64,000 nt of DNA from contig NZ_CP023699.1 in the NCBI RefSeq assembly GCF_008704495.1, forward strand, positions 4,650,001 to 4,714,000. Direction: 5' to 3'. Shown here piece by piece: positions 26,816 to 36,335 of this stretch. The notes under the pieces are model-generated. The model saw only the letters and a program-made list of their open reading frames with translations, was not told the DNA's origin and did not search any database. The DNA comes from Streptomyces kanamyceticus. GTDB lineage: Bacteria > Actinomycetota > Actinomycetes > Streptomycetales > Streptomycetaceae. How positions within the stretch are numbered: the stretch's first letter is position 1; each line of letters opens with the position of its first letter. A program made the position numbers and the translations under genes.

Positions 26816-27112
26816 CTTCCGCCCACCTTCTTTCCATGCAAGTCGGGACAGATCGCCAGCAACTTCGCATGGGGCCTGGAATGTCGTGTTCCGACAAGCC
26901 GACCAAAGTTCTTATTCACTCTTTGGGGTGATTGATTACCCTATTTGCACCGAAAATCCATCCGTGACCTTTACTCTGCATTACGGTTCGTTTACCGAGA
27001 GTTGAGATATCCCGCCGCTGCACGCCGTGACCCACGGCCGCGACCCGCCCTCCGGTGATCTCCGGAGGACCCCTTGTCCCGCGACCGCGCTGCCCCGGAG
27101 GAGACGGGAAAC
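26816..27112. promoter_or_regulatory. Divergent promoter region, deacetylase-like / SulP
   Basis: About 300 bp between divergent genes, AT-rich in the middle (26900-27005), with no gene. Must contain both promoters; I see no recognisable operator. Confidence 0.4.
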
Positions 27113-29443
27113 ATGTCTGCCTGCGTCCCCACCCGCACCACCGACTCGACCCACACGCCCCGCGCCAACAATCCGCACGCCCCACCGCCCCGCAAGAAGT
27201 TCCGCATCGCGGGCGCCGACCTCTCCGCGTCGGTCGCCGTCTTCCTGATCGCACTGCCGCTCTCCCTGGGCATCGCCCTGGCCACCGGCGCCCCGCTCCA
27301 GGCGGGCCTCGTCGCCGCCGCCGTCGGCGGCCTGGTCGCCGGACGGATCGGCGGCTCCCCCCTCCAGGTCAGCGGCCCCGCCGCCGGACTCACCGTGGTC
27401 ACCGCCGACCTCATCCACCGGTACGGATGGCGGACCACCTGCGCCATCACCGTTCTCGCCGGACTCGCCCAACTCGGCCTCGGCTGCCTGCGCGTGGCCC
27501 GCACCGCGCTCGCCGTCAGCCCCGCCGTCGTCCACGGCATGCTGGCCGGTATCGGCGTCGCCATCGCCGTCGCCCAGCTGCACATCGTGCTCGGTGGCAC
27601 CCCGCAGAGCGCCGTGCTCGACAACCTGCGCTCGCTGCCCGCCCAACTCGCCGACCTGCATCCGGCCGCGCTGTCGATCAGCGTCCTCACGCTGGCGATC
27701 CTGCTGCTCTGGCCGCGGATTCCCGGGCGCGTGGGCCGCATCACCCGCGTCGTGCCCGCCGCCCTCGTCTCGGTGGCCCTCGCGACCGTCGTCGCCGCGC
27801 TCGCCCATCTCCATCTGGACATGGTCAATCTGCCCTCGTGGCGCAGCCACGCCCTCGTGGGGCTGCCCGAAGGGCCCGCGCTCGGGCTCGTCGCGGCCGT
27901 CCTCACCATCACCCTCGTGTGCAGCGTGCAGTCGCTGCTCGGCGCCGTCGCCGTCGACAAGCTGCTGTCCAAGCGGCCCGAGCTGAACGCGGGCGTGCGC
28001 CGCTCCGACCTCAACCGCGAACTGCTCGGCCAGGGCACCGCCAACATCGTCTCGGGCGCGCTCGGCGGACTGCCCGTCGCCGGGGTCGCCGTGCGCAGTG
28101 TGGCCAATGTGCGCGCGGGTGCCGTCAGCAGGAACTCCACGATGCTGCACGGCGTTTGGGTAGTAGTGGCAGCGCTGCTCCTGGTCCCCGTCCTGGAGCT
28201 GATCCCCCTCGCCGCCCTCGCCGCCCTCGTCATGGCCGTCGGCATCCAGATGGTCAGCCTGAACCACATCCGCACGATCACCCGCCACCGCGAGATCCTC
28301 GTGTACGCCGTCACCACCCTCGGCGTGGTCCTCCTCGGGGTCCTCGAAGGCGTGGGGCTCGGCGTCGCCGTCGCCGTGTGCGTCGCCATGCACCGCCTCG
28401 CCCGTACCCGGATCACGCACGAGGAGCAGGAGGGAGTCCACCACGTACGCGTGCGCGGACAGTTGACGTTCCTCGCGGTGCCCCGGCTCAGCAGGACGCT
28501 GCACCTGGTGCCGCAAGGGGCCGAGGCCGTCGTGGAGTTGGACGGCTCGTTCATGGACCACGCCGCGTACGAATCGCTGCAGTGCTGGCAGGACGCGCAC
28601 ACCGCGCACGGCGGAAGCGTCGAGGTCACCGGGCGCGCGGGCACCCGGATCGCCGAACCGGCGAGCGGATCACACTCCTGCTGCCGCCCCTGGACGCCCT
28701 GGCGCAACCACCACTGCGACCGCCCGCAGGAGGAGGAGCAGCACACGGGACGGCCGAGCGGGCATCAACTGGCCACCGGGATCAGCGCGTTCCAGCGGAA
28801 CACGGCACCCCATGTGCGCGGCGAGCTCGCCAGGCTCGCGCGTGAGGGGCAGCAGCCCGCGCAGCTCTTCCTGACCTGCGCGGACTCCCGGGTCGTCACC
28901 TCGATGATCACGTCGAGCGGTCCCGGTGACCTCTTCGTCGTACGCAATGTGGGCAATCTGGTGCCGCTGCCGGGCGCCGAGAGCGGGGACGACTCGGTGG
29001 GGGCCGCGATCGAGTACGCGGTGGATGTGCTCAAGGTGCGGTCCATCACCGTGTGCGGGCACTCCGGGTGCGGTGCGATGCAGGCCCTTCTCACCACCCC
29101 GCCCGGGGGCGCCCAGACACCGCTGCGGCGCTGGCTGCGGCACGGGCAGCCGAGCCTGGAGCGGATGGGCGCGCAGGACAGGGCATGGGCGCGGCTGGCC
29201 GGGCGCGCGCCTGCCGACGCGGTCGAGCAGCTCTGCCTCACCAACGTGGTGCAGCAACTGGAGCACTTGACGGCGCACGAATCAGTGGCGCGCCGACTTG
29301 CCGAAGGTGATCTTGAGCTGCACGGTATGTACTTCCACGTCGGAGAGGCGCAGGCCTATCTCCTCACGGAGGGCACCGGCGCGGAGCAACTCCCCGACGA
29401 GGTCTTCGATCAGGTGGCGCCCACAGCACGGGTCAAGGTCTAG
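27113..29443 (+). CDS. SulP-family anion transporter fused to beta-carbonic anhydrase
   Basis: 776 residues from the ATG at 27113 (GGAGGAG upstream). Residues about 30-430 form a SulP/BicA-like permease with ten or more membrane segments and the signature GGSPLQVSGPAAGLT. A STAS-like domain follows (about 440-520; VRGQLTFLAVPRLSRTL). The C-terminal 215 residues are a beta-class carbonic anhydrase with zinc ligands in TCADSRV (about 589) and CGHSGCGAM (about 647). The fusion suggests that the transporter carries bicarbonate, with the anhydrase interconverting it with CO2 at the inner face. That is inference from the domain pair. No gene for a separate anhydrase lies nearby. Confidence 0.9.
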   Translation: MSACVPTRTTDSTHTPRANNPHAPPPRKKFRIAGADLSASVAVFLIALPLSLGIALATGAPLQAGLVAAAVGGLVAGRIGGSPLQVSGPAAGLTVVTADLIHRYGWRTTCAITVLAGLAQLGLGCLRVARTALAVSPAVVHGMLAGIGVAIAVAQLHIVLGGTPQSAVLDNLRSLPAQLADLHPAALSISVLTLAILLLWPRIPGRVGRITRVVPAALVSVALATVVAALAHLHLDMVNLPSWRSHALVGLPEGPALGLVAAVLTITLVCSVQSLLGAVAVDKLLSKRPELNAGVRRSDLNRELLGQGTANIVSGALGGLPVAGVAVRSVANVRAGAVSRNSTMLHGVWVVVAALLLVPVLELIPLAALAALVMAVGIQMVSLNHIRTITRHREILVYAVTTLGVVLLGVLEGVGLGVAVAVCVAMHRLARTRITHEEQEGVHHVRVRGQLTFLAVPRLSRTLHLVPQGAEAVVELDGSFMDHAAYESLQCWQDAHTAHGGSVEVTGRAGTRIAEPASGSHSCCRPWTPWRNHHCDRPQEEEQHTGRPSGHQLATGISAFQRNTAPHVRGELARLAREGQQPAQLFLTCADSRVVTSMITSSGPGDLFVVRNVGNLVPLPGAESGDDSVGAAIEYAVDVLKVRSITVCGHSGCGAMQALLTTPPGGAQTPLRRWLRHGQPSLERMGAQDRAWARLAGRAPADAVEQLCLTNVVQQLEHLTAHESVARRLAEGDLELHGMYFHVGEAQAYLLTEGTGAEQLPDEVFDQVAPTARVKV

Positions 29444-29504
29444 ATCCTGACCGGTGGACACCTTTCCTGTCCGGTGGACACCTTTTGGGTAAAGGTCTAA
29501 ACCA
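29436..29504. promoter_or_regulatory. acsA upstream repeats and DasR-like palindromes
   Basis: Two exact copies of CCGGTGGACACCTTT, 20 bp apart (29451-29465 and 29471-29485), are flanked by AGGTCTAGATCC (29436-29447) and AGGTCTAAACCA (29493-29504). The last two resemble the DasR operator core TGGTCTAGACCA. All lie 90-155 bp before the acsA start, a plausible operator position. Confidence 0.45.
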
Positions 29505-29590
29505 ATTTTCGGCAGGCCCTTGTCACCACGGGTTGTGTCTGATGAGCTGTGGCTTCGGACACAACGGACACCCTGGGAAAGGGAGATGTC

Positions 29591-31549
29591 GTGAGCAACG
29601 AAAGCCTGGCCAACCTCTTGAAGGAGGAGCGTCGCTTCGCGCCGCCGGCGGAGCTGGCAGCCGCCGCGAACGTCACGGCGGAAGCGTACGAGCAGGCCAA
29701 GGCTGACCGGCTCGGCTTCTGGGCCGAGCAGGCACGCCGGCTGACCTGGGCCACGGAGCCGACCGAGACGCTGGACTGGTCGAACCCGCCGTTCGCCAAG
29801 TGGTTCGCCGACGGGAAGCTCAACGTCGCGTACAACTGCGTCGACCGCCACGTGGAGGCGGGCAACGGCGAGCGCGTCGCGATCCACTTCGAGGGTGAGC
29901 CCGGCGACAGCAGGGCCATCACCTACGCCGAGCTGAAGGACGAGGTCAGCCGGGCGGCCAACGCGCTGACCGAGCTCGGCGTCCAGAAGGGCGACCGGGT
30001 CGCCGTCTACCTGCCGATGATCCCCGAGGCGGTCATCGCGATGCTGGCCTGCGCCCGCATCGGCGCCGCCCACTCGGTGGTCTTCGGCGGCTTCTCCGCG
30101 GACGCCATCGCCAAGCGCGTCGAGGACGCCGACGCCAAGGTCGTCATCACCTCCGACGGCGGCTACCGCAGAGGCAAGCCGTCCGCGCTCAAGCCCGCCG
30201 TGGACGAGGCCGTGACCCGGGTCGACGGGGTCGAGAAGGTCCTCGTCGTCCAGCGCACGAAGCAGGACGTGGCGTGGACCGAGGGCCGCGACGTGTGGTG
30301 GCACGAGATCACGCAGCGGCAGTCCACCGAGCACACCCCCGAGGCGTTCGACGCGGAGCACCCGCTCTTCGTCCTCTACACCTCGGGCACCACGGGCAAG
30401 CCGAAGGGCATCCTGCACACCTCCGGCGGCTACCTCACGCAGGCGGCCTACACCCACCACGCCGTCTTCGACCTCAAGCCGGAGACCGACGTCTACTGGT
30501 GCACGGCCGACATCGGCTGGGTCACCGGGCACTCGTACATCACGTACGGCCCGCTGGCCAACGGCGCGACGCAGGTGATGTACGAGGGCACCCCCGACAC
30601 CCCCCACCAGGGCCGCTTCTGGGAGATCGTCCAGAAGTACGGGGTCACCATCCTCTACACGGCACCCACGGCGATCCGCACGTTCATGAAGTGGGGCGAC
30701 GACATCCCCGCCAAGTTCGACCTCAGCAGCCTGCGGGTGCTCGGGTCGGTCGGCGAGCCGATCAACCCCGAGGCGTGGATCTGGTACCGGAAGAACATCG
30801 GTGGCGACAAGTGCCCCATCGTGGACACCTGGTGGCAGACCGAGACCGGCGCGATGATGATCTCGCCGCTGCCGGGCGTCACGGAGACCAAGCCGGGCAG
30901 CGCCCAGCGCGCCCTGCCGGGCATCTCCGCCACCGTCGTCGACGACGACGCGAACGAGGTGCCGGACGGTGGCGGCGGCTACCTCGTCCTGACCGAGCCG
31001 TGGCCGTCGATGCTGCGCACCATCTGGGGCGACGACCAGCGGTTCATCGACACGTACTGGTCGCGTTTCGAGGGCAAGTACTTCGCCGGTGACGGTGCCA
31101 AGAAGGACGAGGACGGCGACATCTGGCTGCTCGGCCGGGTGGACGACGTGATGCTCGTCTCCGGGCACAACATCTCCACCACCGAGGTCGAGTCGGCGCT
31201 CGTCTCGCACCCGGCGGTCGCCGAGGCGGCGGTCGTGGGCGCGGCGGACGAGACGACGGGACAGGCCATCGTCGCCTTCGTGATCCTGCGGGGCACGGCG
31301 AACGCCGAGGACGAGGGGCTCGTCGCGGACCTGCGCAACCACGTGGGCGCCACGCTCGGTCCCATCGCCAAGCCGAAGCGGGTCCTGCCGGTGGCCGAGC
31401 TGCCGAAGACCCGGTCCGGCAAGATCATGCGACGCCTGCTGCGGGACGTCGCGGAGAACCGCGAGCTCGGTGATGTCACCACGCTCACGGACTCCTCCGT
31501 GATGGACCTGATCCAGACGAAGCTGCCGTCGGCGTCCAGCGAGGACTGA
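29591..31549 (+). CDS. acsA: Acetyl-CoA synthetase
   Basis: Activates acetate to acetyl-CoA through an acetyl-adenylate. 652 residues from the GTG at 29591, chosen because GGGAG lies seven bases upstream and orthologues begin [15 protein letters not shown]-binding signature [11 protein letters not shown] (about 263), [25 protein letters not shown] and the C-terminal [14 protein letters not shown], whose lysine (about 608) is the site of regulatory acetylation in this family. The gene has its own promoter region with repeats and a terminator, so it is probably monocistronic. Confidence 0.97.
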   Translation: MSNESLANLLKEERRFAPPAELAAAANVTAEAYEQAKADRLGFWAEQARRLTWATEPTETLDWSNPPFAKWFADGKLNVAYNCVDRHVEAGNGERVAIHFEGEPGDSRAITYAELKDEVSRAANALTELGVQKGDRVAVYLPMIPEAVIAMLACARIGAAHSVVFGGFSADAIAKRVEDADAKVVITSDGGYRRGKPSALKPAVDEAVTRVDGVEKVLVVQRTKQDVAWTEGRDVWWHEITQRQSTEHTPEAFDAEHPLFVLYTSGTTGKPKGILHTSGGYLTQAAYTHHAVFDLKPETDVYWCTADIGWVTGHSYITYGPLANGATQVMYEGTPDTPHQGRFWEIVQKYGVTILYTAPTAIRTFMKWGDDIPAKFDLSSLRVLGSVGEPINPEAWIWYRKNIGGDKCPIVDTWWQTETGAMMISPLPGVTETKPGSAQRALPGISATVVDDDANEVPDGGGGYLVLTEPWPSMLRTIWGDDQRFIDTYWSRFEGKYFAGDGAKKDEDGDIWLLGRVDDVMLVSGHNISTTEVESALVSHPAVAEAAVVGAADETTGQAIVAFVILRGTANAEDEGLVADLRNHVGATLGPIAKPKRVLPVAELPKTRSGKIMRRLLRDVAENRELGDVTTLTDSSVMDLIQTKLPSASSED

Positions 31550-31589
31550 CTCCGCGGACGAGAGCCGCGCGGCTGCGCGGCAGTGTGAA

Positions 31590-31623
31590 GAGGGCCCCCG
31601 GCAGCGCGCCGGGGGTCCTCTTT
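31590..31623 (+). terminator. Terminator of acsA
   Basis: 13-bp GC stem with one G-T wobble (31590-31602 and 31608-31620), loop AGCGC, followed by TTTG, about 40 bp after the acsA stop. Confidence 0.85.
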
Positions 31624-31786
31624 GTGCTTAAAGTGAAGATCACCGGATAGGTCCGCGCGTACGTTAGGTAAGCTAAGGATCGCGTCAACATCGCGACAAG
31701 ACGATGCGGCGCGAAGTACCTAGGTGCGCCGGGAAGTCTGGTCGGCATGAGCTTTGTCCTGCCTACCCGACCGGAGGTCGACTCTC

Positions 31787-33196
31787 GTGGCCGCGCCAGC
31801 CCCCAGCAGCAACAACAGCAACCGCAAGGTACTCGGACGCCTTTCGCTCCCCGAGCGGAACTTCGTCGCCAACGCGCTGCGCACCGAGACCGTCGGCGGC
31901 GTGCTGCTGCTCATCGCCGCGGTCACCGCGCTGATCTGGGCCAACACGGCCGGTGGCTCCTACGAATCCGTACGGAGCTTCCACCTCGGGATCGGCTCGC
32001 TCGGCCTCGACCTCTCCATCCAGCACTGGGCGGCCGACGGTCTGCTCGCGGTCTTCTTCTTCGTGGCGGGCATCGAACTCAAGCGCGAACTGGTCGCGGG
32101 TGACCTGCGCGACCCGAAGGCCGCCGCGCTCCCCGTCGTCGCCGCGCTCTGCGGCATGGCCGTGCCCGCCCTCGTCTACGTCCTGGCCAACACCGTCGGC
32201 GGCGGCTCGATGGACGGCTGGGCGGTGCCGACCGCGACCGACATCGCCTTCGCGCTCGCCGTCCTCGCGGTCATCGGCACCTCGCTGCCGTCCGCGCTGC
32301 GCGCCTTCCTGCTCACCCTCGCCGTCGTCGACGACCTCTTCGCGATCCTGATCATCGCGGTGTTCTTCACCAGCGACCTCAACTTCGCGGCGCTCGGCGG
32401 CGCCGTCATCGGCCTCGCCGTCTTCTGGCTGCTGCTCAGGAAGCGCGTCCGCGGCTGGTACATCTACGTTCCGCTGGCGCTGGCCATCTGGGGCCTGATG
32501 TACAACAGCGGCATCCACGCCACCATCGCGGGCGTCGCCATGGGCCTGATGCTGCGCTGCCACAAGGAGGACGAGAGCGAGGAGCACTCCCCCGGCGAGC
32601 ACATCGAACATCTCGTACGTCCCCTGTCCGCGGGCCTCGCCGTTCCGCTGTTCGCCCTGTTCAGCGCCGGTGTGGTCGTCTCGGGCGGCGCGCTCGGCGA
32701 CGTCTTCACCCGGCCGGAGACGCTCGGTGTGGTGCTCGGTCTCGTGGTCGGCAAGGCGGTCGGCATCTTCGGCGGCACCTGGCTCGCGGCCCGCTTCACC
32801 AAGGCCGAGCTGAACGAGGACCTGGCCTGGCCCGACGTGTTCGCGGTCGCCTCGCTCGCGGGCATCGGCTTCACCGTCTCGCTGCTGATCGGCGAACTCG
32901 CCTTCACCGAGGACCCGCTGCTCACGGACGAGATCAAGGCCGCCGTCCTGATGGGCTCGCTCATCGCGGCCGTGCTCTCCGGAATCCTCCTGAAGATGCG
33001 GAACGCCAAGTACCGCAAGCTGTGGGAGGACGAGGAGCGCGACGACGACCTCGACGGCATCCCCGACGTCTACGAACAGGACAAGCCGGACTACCACCTC
33101 CGGATGGCCGCCATCTACGAGAAGAAGGCGGCCGAACACCGCAGGCTTGCCGAAGTGTCGGCCGGGGAACGCGAGGATGGCAGCGGTCCGGCATGA
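31787..33196 (+). CDS. nhaA: Na+/H+ antiporter NhaA
   Basis: 469 residues from the GTG at 31787 (GGAGGTCGACTCTC upstream). Polytopic protein with about twelve membrane segments. The pair of ion-binding aspartates is in LAVVDDLFAILII (about 181-182) and TATDIAFALAVLA precedes it, both characteristic of NhaA. A hydrophilic C-terminal tail of about 75 residues (EDEERDDDLDGIPDVYEQD) is longer than in E. coli and acidic. The protein exchanges sodium for protons for pH and salt tolerance. The next gene starts after 67 bp. Confidence 0.95.
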   Translation: MAAPAPSSNNSNRKVLGRLSLPERNFVANALRTETVGGVLLLIAAVTALIWANTAGGSYESVRSFHLGIGSLGLDLSIQHWAADGLLAVFFFVAGIELKRELVAGDLRDPKAAALPVVAALCGMAVPALVYVLANTVGGGSMDGWAVPTATDIAFALAVLAVIGTSLPSALRAFLLTLAVVDDLFAILIIAVFFTSDLNFAALGGAVIGLAVFWLLLRKRVRGWYIYVPLALAIWGLMYNSGIHATIAGVAMGLMLRCHKEDESEEHSPGEHIEHLVRPLSAGLAVPLFALFSAGVVVSGGALGDVFTRPETLGVVLGLVVGKAVGIFGGTWLAARFTKAELNEDLAWPDVFAVASLAGIGFTVSLLIGELAFTEDPLLTDEIKAAVLMGSLIAAVLSGILLKMRNAKYRKLWEDEERDDDLDGIPDVYEQDKPDYHLRMAAIYEKKAAEHRRLAEVSAGEREDGSGPA

Positions 33197-33224
33197 TCTG
33201 AGCAGACACGATCTGAGCAGACAC
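33195..33224. repeat. Two 15-bp tandem copies beginning at the nhaA stop codon
   Basis: GATCTGAGCAGACAC occurs at 33195-33209 and directly again at 33210-33224; the first copy begins within the TGA stop codon. A partly complementary ATCTCAGAAGAGAT follows. Confidence 0.85.
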
Positions 33225-33263
33225 ATCTCAGAAGAGATCAGAAGAGAAAAAGGGGAGAACGCG

Positions 33264-33761
33264 ATGAGCTCACCCGACGGCCCCGTCGGCGCCGAGCGCA
33301 GCCTCGGCCAGCTGGTTGCCACGGCGACCGGCGAGATGTCCGCGCTGGTGCACGACGAGATCGCACTGGCCAAGGCCCAGCTGCGACAGGACGTCAAGCG
33401 CGGCGCGGTGGGCGGCGCCGCGTTCGCCGCGGCGGGCGCGGTCCTGATCTTCTCGCTGCCGATGCTGAGCTTCGCGCTCGCCTACGGCATCCGCACCTGG
33501 AGCGGATGGAACATGGCGATCTGCTTCGTCCTTTCCTTCGCCGCCAACGTGCTGGTGGCCGGGCTGCTCGCGCTGATCGGCGTCGTCTTCGCGAAGAAGG
33601 CCAAGAAGGGCAAGGGCCCGCAGAAGGTCGCCGCTTCGGCCAAGGAGACGGCTGCCGTACTGGGGAACGTCAAGCCGCATCCCCGCGCGGTGAGCCCTGC
33701 GAGTGCCGTCGAGCTTCGAGTCGGTGAGACGGGGGCGACTGTGGCACGCTCGTCCTCATGA
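33264..33761 (+). CDS. Phage-holin-family (Actinobacterial holin-X/DUF1469) membrane protein
   Basis: 165 residues from the ATG at 33264 (AGGGGAG upstream). The N-terminal 50 residues are amphipathic (LGQLVATATGEMSALVHDEI, ALAKAQLRQDV), followed by two membrane helices (about 54-74 and 85-108) and a Lys/Ala-rich tail. The pattern matches the putative Actinobacterial holin-X family next to acs/ephE genes, including the mycobacterial neighbour Rv3669. Despite the name no lysis role is shown. Its stop overlaps the next start as ATGA. Confidence 0.82.
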   Translation: MSSPDGPVGAERSLGQLVATATGEMSALVHDEIALAKAQLRQDVKRGAVGGAAFAAAGAVLIFSLPMLSFALAYGIRTWSGWNMAICFVLSFAANVLVAGLLALIGVVFAKKAKKGKGPQKVAASAKETAAVLGNVKPHPRAVSPASAVELRVGETGATVARSSS

Positions 33762-34699
33762 CGGACCCTGCCGCCCATCCGGCCCAACCGCCCGCCTCGG
33801 TCGTACGCGCCGAAGGGCCCTGGACCCACCGGGACGTGGCGGCCAACGGAGCGCGCTTCCACATCGCCGAGATGGGGGACGGGCCGCTGGTCCTCCTCCT
33901 GCACGGCTTCCCGCAGTTCTGGTGGAGCTGGCGGCATCAGCTGGTGGCGCTCGCCGACGCGGGCTTCCGGGCCGTCGCCATGGACCTGCGGGGCGTGGGC
34001 GGCAGCGACCGCACACCGCGCGGCTACGACCCGGCGAACCTCGCGCTCGACATCACGGGCGTCGTACGGTCCCTCGGTGAGCCCGACGCCGCGCTCGTCG
34101 GCCACGACCTGGGCGGATACCTCGCGTGGACGGCGGCCGTGATGCGGCCCAAGCTGGTGCGCCGCCTCGCCGTCTCCTCGATGCCGCACCCGCGGCGCTG
34201 GCGCTCGGCGATGCTGTCCGACCGCAGGCAGACCGCCGCGGGGTCGTACGTCTGGGGCTTCCAGCGCCCGTGGCTGCCGGAGCGTCAACTGGTCGCCGAC
34301 GACGGCGCCCTGGTGGGCCGTCTGGTCCGCGACTGGTCCGGGCCCCGGCTGCCGGACGACGAGACGGTGGAGACCTACCGGCGGGCCATGTGCATCCCCT
34401 CGACGGCGCACTGCTCGATCGAGCCGTACCGCTGGATGGTGCGGTCGATGGCCCGGCCGGACGGCATCCAGTTCAACCGCCGCATGAAGCGCCCGGTGCG
34501 GGTGCCGACGCTGCATCTGCACGGCTCGCTCGATCCCGTGATGCGGACGAGGAGCGCGGCGGGATCGGGCGAGTACGTCGAAGCTCCGTACCGCTGGCGC
34601 CTGTTCGACGGCCTCGGGCACTTTCCGCACGAGGAGGACCCGGTGGCGTTCTCCACGGAGCTGGTGAACTGGCTGAAGGACCCCGAGCCGGATCGCTGA
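33758..34699 (+). CDS. Alpha/beta-hydrolase, epoxide-hydrolase-like
   Basis: 313 residues, translationally coupled to the holin-like gene (ATGA at 33758). Oxyanion-hole motif LLHGFPQFWWSW (about 47-58), nucleophile elbow LVGHDLGGYLAW where aspartate is the nucleophile (about 113-116) as in epoxide hydrolases and haloalkane dehalogenases, and a terminal GHFPHEED with the catalytic histidine. In mycobacteria the syntenic gene is annotated ephE. Substrate cannot be read from sequence. Confidence 0.85.
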   Translation: MTDPAAHPAQPPASVVRAEGPWTHRDVAANGARFHIAEMGDGPLVLLLHGFPQFWWSWRHQLVALADAGFRAVAMDLRGVGGSDRTPRGYDPANLALDITGVVRSLGEPDAALVGHDLGGYLAWTAAVMRPKLVRRLAVSSMPHPRRWRSAMLSDRRQTAAGSYVWGFQRPWLPERQLVADDGALVGRLVRDWSGPRLPDDETVETYRRAMCIPSTAHCSIEPYRWMVRSMARPDGIQFNRRMKRPVRVPTLHLHGSLDPVMRTRSAAGSGEYVEAPYRWRLFDGLGHFPHEEDPVAFSTELVNWLKDPEPDR

Positions 34700-34818
34700 C
34701 GGCATCCCCTGAGCCGCATGGGAACACCTGTCCTACGAACGCCAATTGCCTGGCGCATAGGCCAATTGGGGCCCCTGTGCGCGGTTACCGACCATGAGGC
34801 ACGGGCACACGTCGGGGT

Positions 34819-35025
34819 ATGGGCTGGACGCACGACTACAGTGACGTAGCACGCAATCGCCGCTCGGCCACAGCGCTGAACAGCCACGAGAGGGGCGGGC
34901 CACAGGATCCGGGCCTTCACGGGCCCCCTCAAGCGGGCATGCCCCAAGAAGGCATGGGCATTCCCCGCATCCTCCGCCGGAGGGCCCGCTGGGTCTCCGC
35001 GCGGCTGCGGCACACGCGCGACTGA
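34819..35025 (+). CDS. Possible small basic protein (68 aa), uncertain
   Basis: Lies in a 380-bp gap between a plus-strand hydrolase gene and the end of the MarP-like gene on the minus strand. The reading frame from ATG 34819 has moderately genome-like codon use and an Arg-rich C-terminus (RILRRRARWVSARLRH), but there is no clear ribosome-binding site and no family I recognise. It could equally be non-coding. The rest of the gap holds only the 19-bp repeats near its end. Confidence 0.3.
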   Translation: MGWTHDYSDVARNRRSATALNSHERGGPQDPGLHGPPQAGMPQEGMGIPRILRRRARWVSARLRHTRD

Positions 35026-35029
35026 CCCC

Positions 35030-35086
35030 GGCTCCGGCTCCTCTAGAAGGCTCCTGCTCCGCCAGAGGGCTCCCGCTCCGCTAGAG
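35030..35086. repeat. Three 19-bp tandem repeats over the marP-like stop codon
   Basis: Units at 35030-35048, 35049-35067 and 35068-35086 (type GGCTCCTGCTCCGCCAGAG), each differing at a few positions. The stop codon of the protease gene (35081-35083) lies in the third unit. Confidence 0.85.
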
Positions 35087-36286
35087 CGCGCAGCCCTGGC
35101 TGTCGACCTCCTGGCTGGCGGTGCGGCCCCGCTCGATGTCCTGGCGCACCTCGTCCGCCGTCAGTGCGTAACCGGTGTCCGGGTCGTCGAGGGACTTCGC
35201 GAAGACCACGCCGTAGACCTTGCCGTCGGGCGTGAGCAGCGGGCCGCCGGAGTTGCCCTGGCGGACGGTCGCGTAGAGCGAGTACACGTCTCGGCGCACG
35301 GTGCCCCGGTGGTAGATGTCCGGGCCCTTGGCCGTGATGCGACCGCGCACGCGCGCGGGGCGGACGTCGTAGGGGCCGTCCTCGGGGAAGCCCGCGACGA
35401 TGGCTCCCGCGCCGCTGGTCGCGTCCTTGGACGTGAACTGCAGGGGCGGTGCCTTCAGCGTGGGCACGTCCAGTACGGCGATGTCGCGCTCCCAGTCGTA
35501 GAGGACGACCTTCGCGTCGTACGTCTGGTTCGTATCGCCTATCTGGACGGTCGGCTCGTCCACGCCGCCGACCACGTGCGCGTTGGTCATCACGCGGCGG
35601 TCGGCGAAGACGAAGCCGGTGCCTTCGAGGACCTTGCCGCAGCCGCGGGCCTCACCGCGGACCTTCACGATGGAACGCTTGGCGGTCTTGGCGACCTCGC
35701 TCTTGGCGAGCTTGGGGTCCGGGGGCTGGACGTCCTTGATGGGCTCGTTCGAGAACGGGCTGAAGACCTGCGGGAAGCCGTTCTGCGCGAGGACCGAGGA
35801 GAAGTCGGCGAACCAGGTGTCGGCCTGTCCCGGCAGCGCGCGCGAAACACCCAGCAGGACCTTCGAGTTGCGCACTTCCTTGCCGAGCGTCGGCAGCGTC
35901 GTGCCCGCGAGGGCCGAGCCGATCAGCCAGGCGACGAGGAGCATCGCCACCACGTTCACCAGGGCGCCGCCCGTGGCGTCCAGGGCGCGGGCGGGCTGCC
36001 AGGTGATGTATCTGCGCAGCTTGTTGCCGAGGTGGGTGGTGAAGGCCTGACCGATCGAGGCGCAGACGATCACGATGACGACGGCCACCACCGCCGCGGT
36101 CGTACTCACCGCGGCCGCGTCGTCGTCCGTGAGCGCGTCCCAGACGATCGGCAGCAGATAGACGGCGACGAGGCCGCCGCCGAGGAATCCGATCACCGAG
36201 AGGATGCCGACCACGAAGCCCTGGCGATAGCCCACGACCGCGAACCACACGGCCGCGAGCAGCAGCAGGACGTCCAGCACGTTCAC
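35081..36286 (-). CDS. MarP-like membrane serine protease (CvpA domain + trypsin-like)
   Basis: 401 residues. N-terminal CvpA-like region with four membrane helices (about 4-130), then a periplasm-side chymotrypsin-type protease. Catalytic residues are visible: His in TNAHVVGG (about 235), Asp in RDIAVLDV (about 266), Ser in RQGNSGGPLL (about 343). In mycobacteria MarP protects against acid and oxidative stress and cleaves the wall hydrolase RipA. GTG start at 36286 with AGGA about ten bases upstream. Downstream of the Nudix gene by 49 bp on the same strand. Confidence 0.92.
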   Translation of the reverse strand: MNVLDVLLLLAAVWFAVVGYRQGFVVGILSVIGFLGGGLVAVYLLPIVWDALTDDDAAAVSTTAAVVAVVIVIVCASIGQAFTTHLGNKLRRYITWQPARALDATGGALVNVVAMLLVAWLIGSALAGTTLPTLGKEVRNSKVLLGVSRALPGQADTWFADFSSVLAQNGFPQVFSPFSNEPIKDVQPPDPKLAKSEVAKTAKRSIVKVRGEARGCGKVLEGTGFVFADRRVMTNAHVVGGVDEPTVQIGDTNQTYDAKVVLYDWERDIAVLDVPTLKAPPLQFTSKDATSGAGAIVAGFPEDGPYDVRPARVRGRITAKGPDIYHRGTVRRDVYSLYATVRQGNSGGPLLTPDGKVYGVVFAKSLDDPDTGYALTADEVRQDIERGRTASQEVDSQGCAL

Positions 36287-36335
36287 CGATTCAATCCTCG
36301 CCTCGCATCGCGGCCGCCAACTCCCCGCAACCTTG

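Noticed and set aside
31664..31682. Iron-box-like TTAGGTAAGCTAAGG before nhaA
   Set aside because: Only the left half fits the DmdR/IdeR consensus; the right half does not, so it is not a credible operator.
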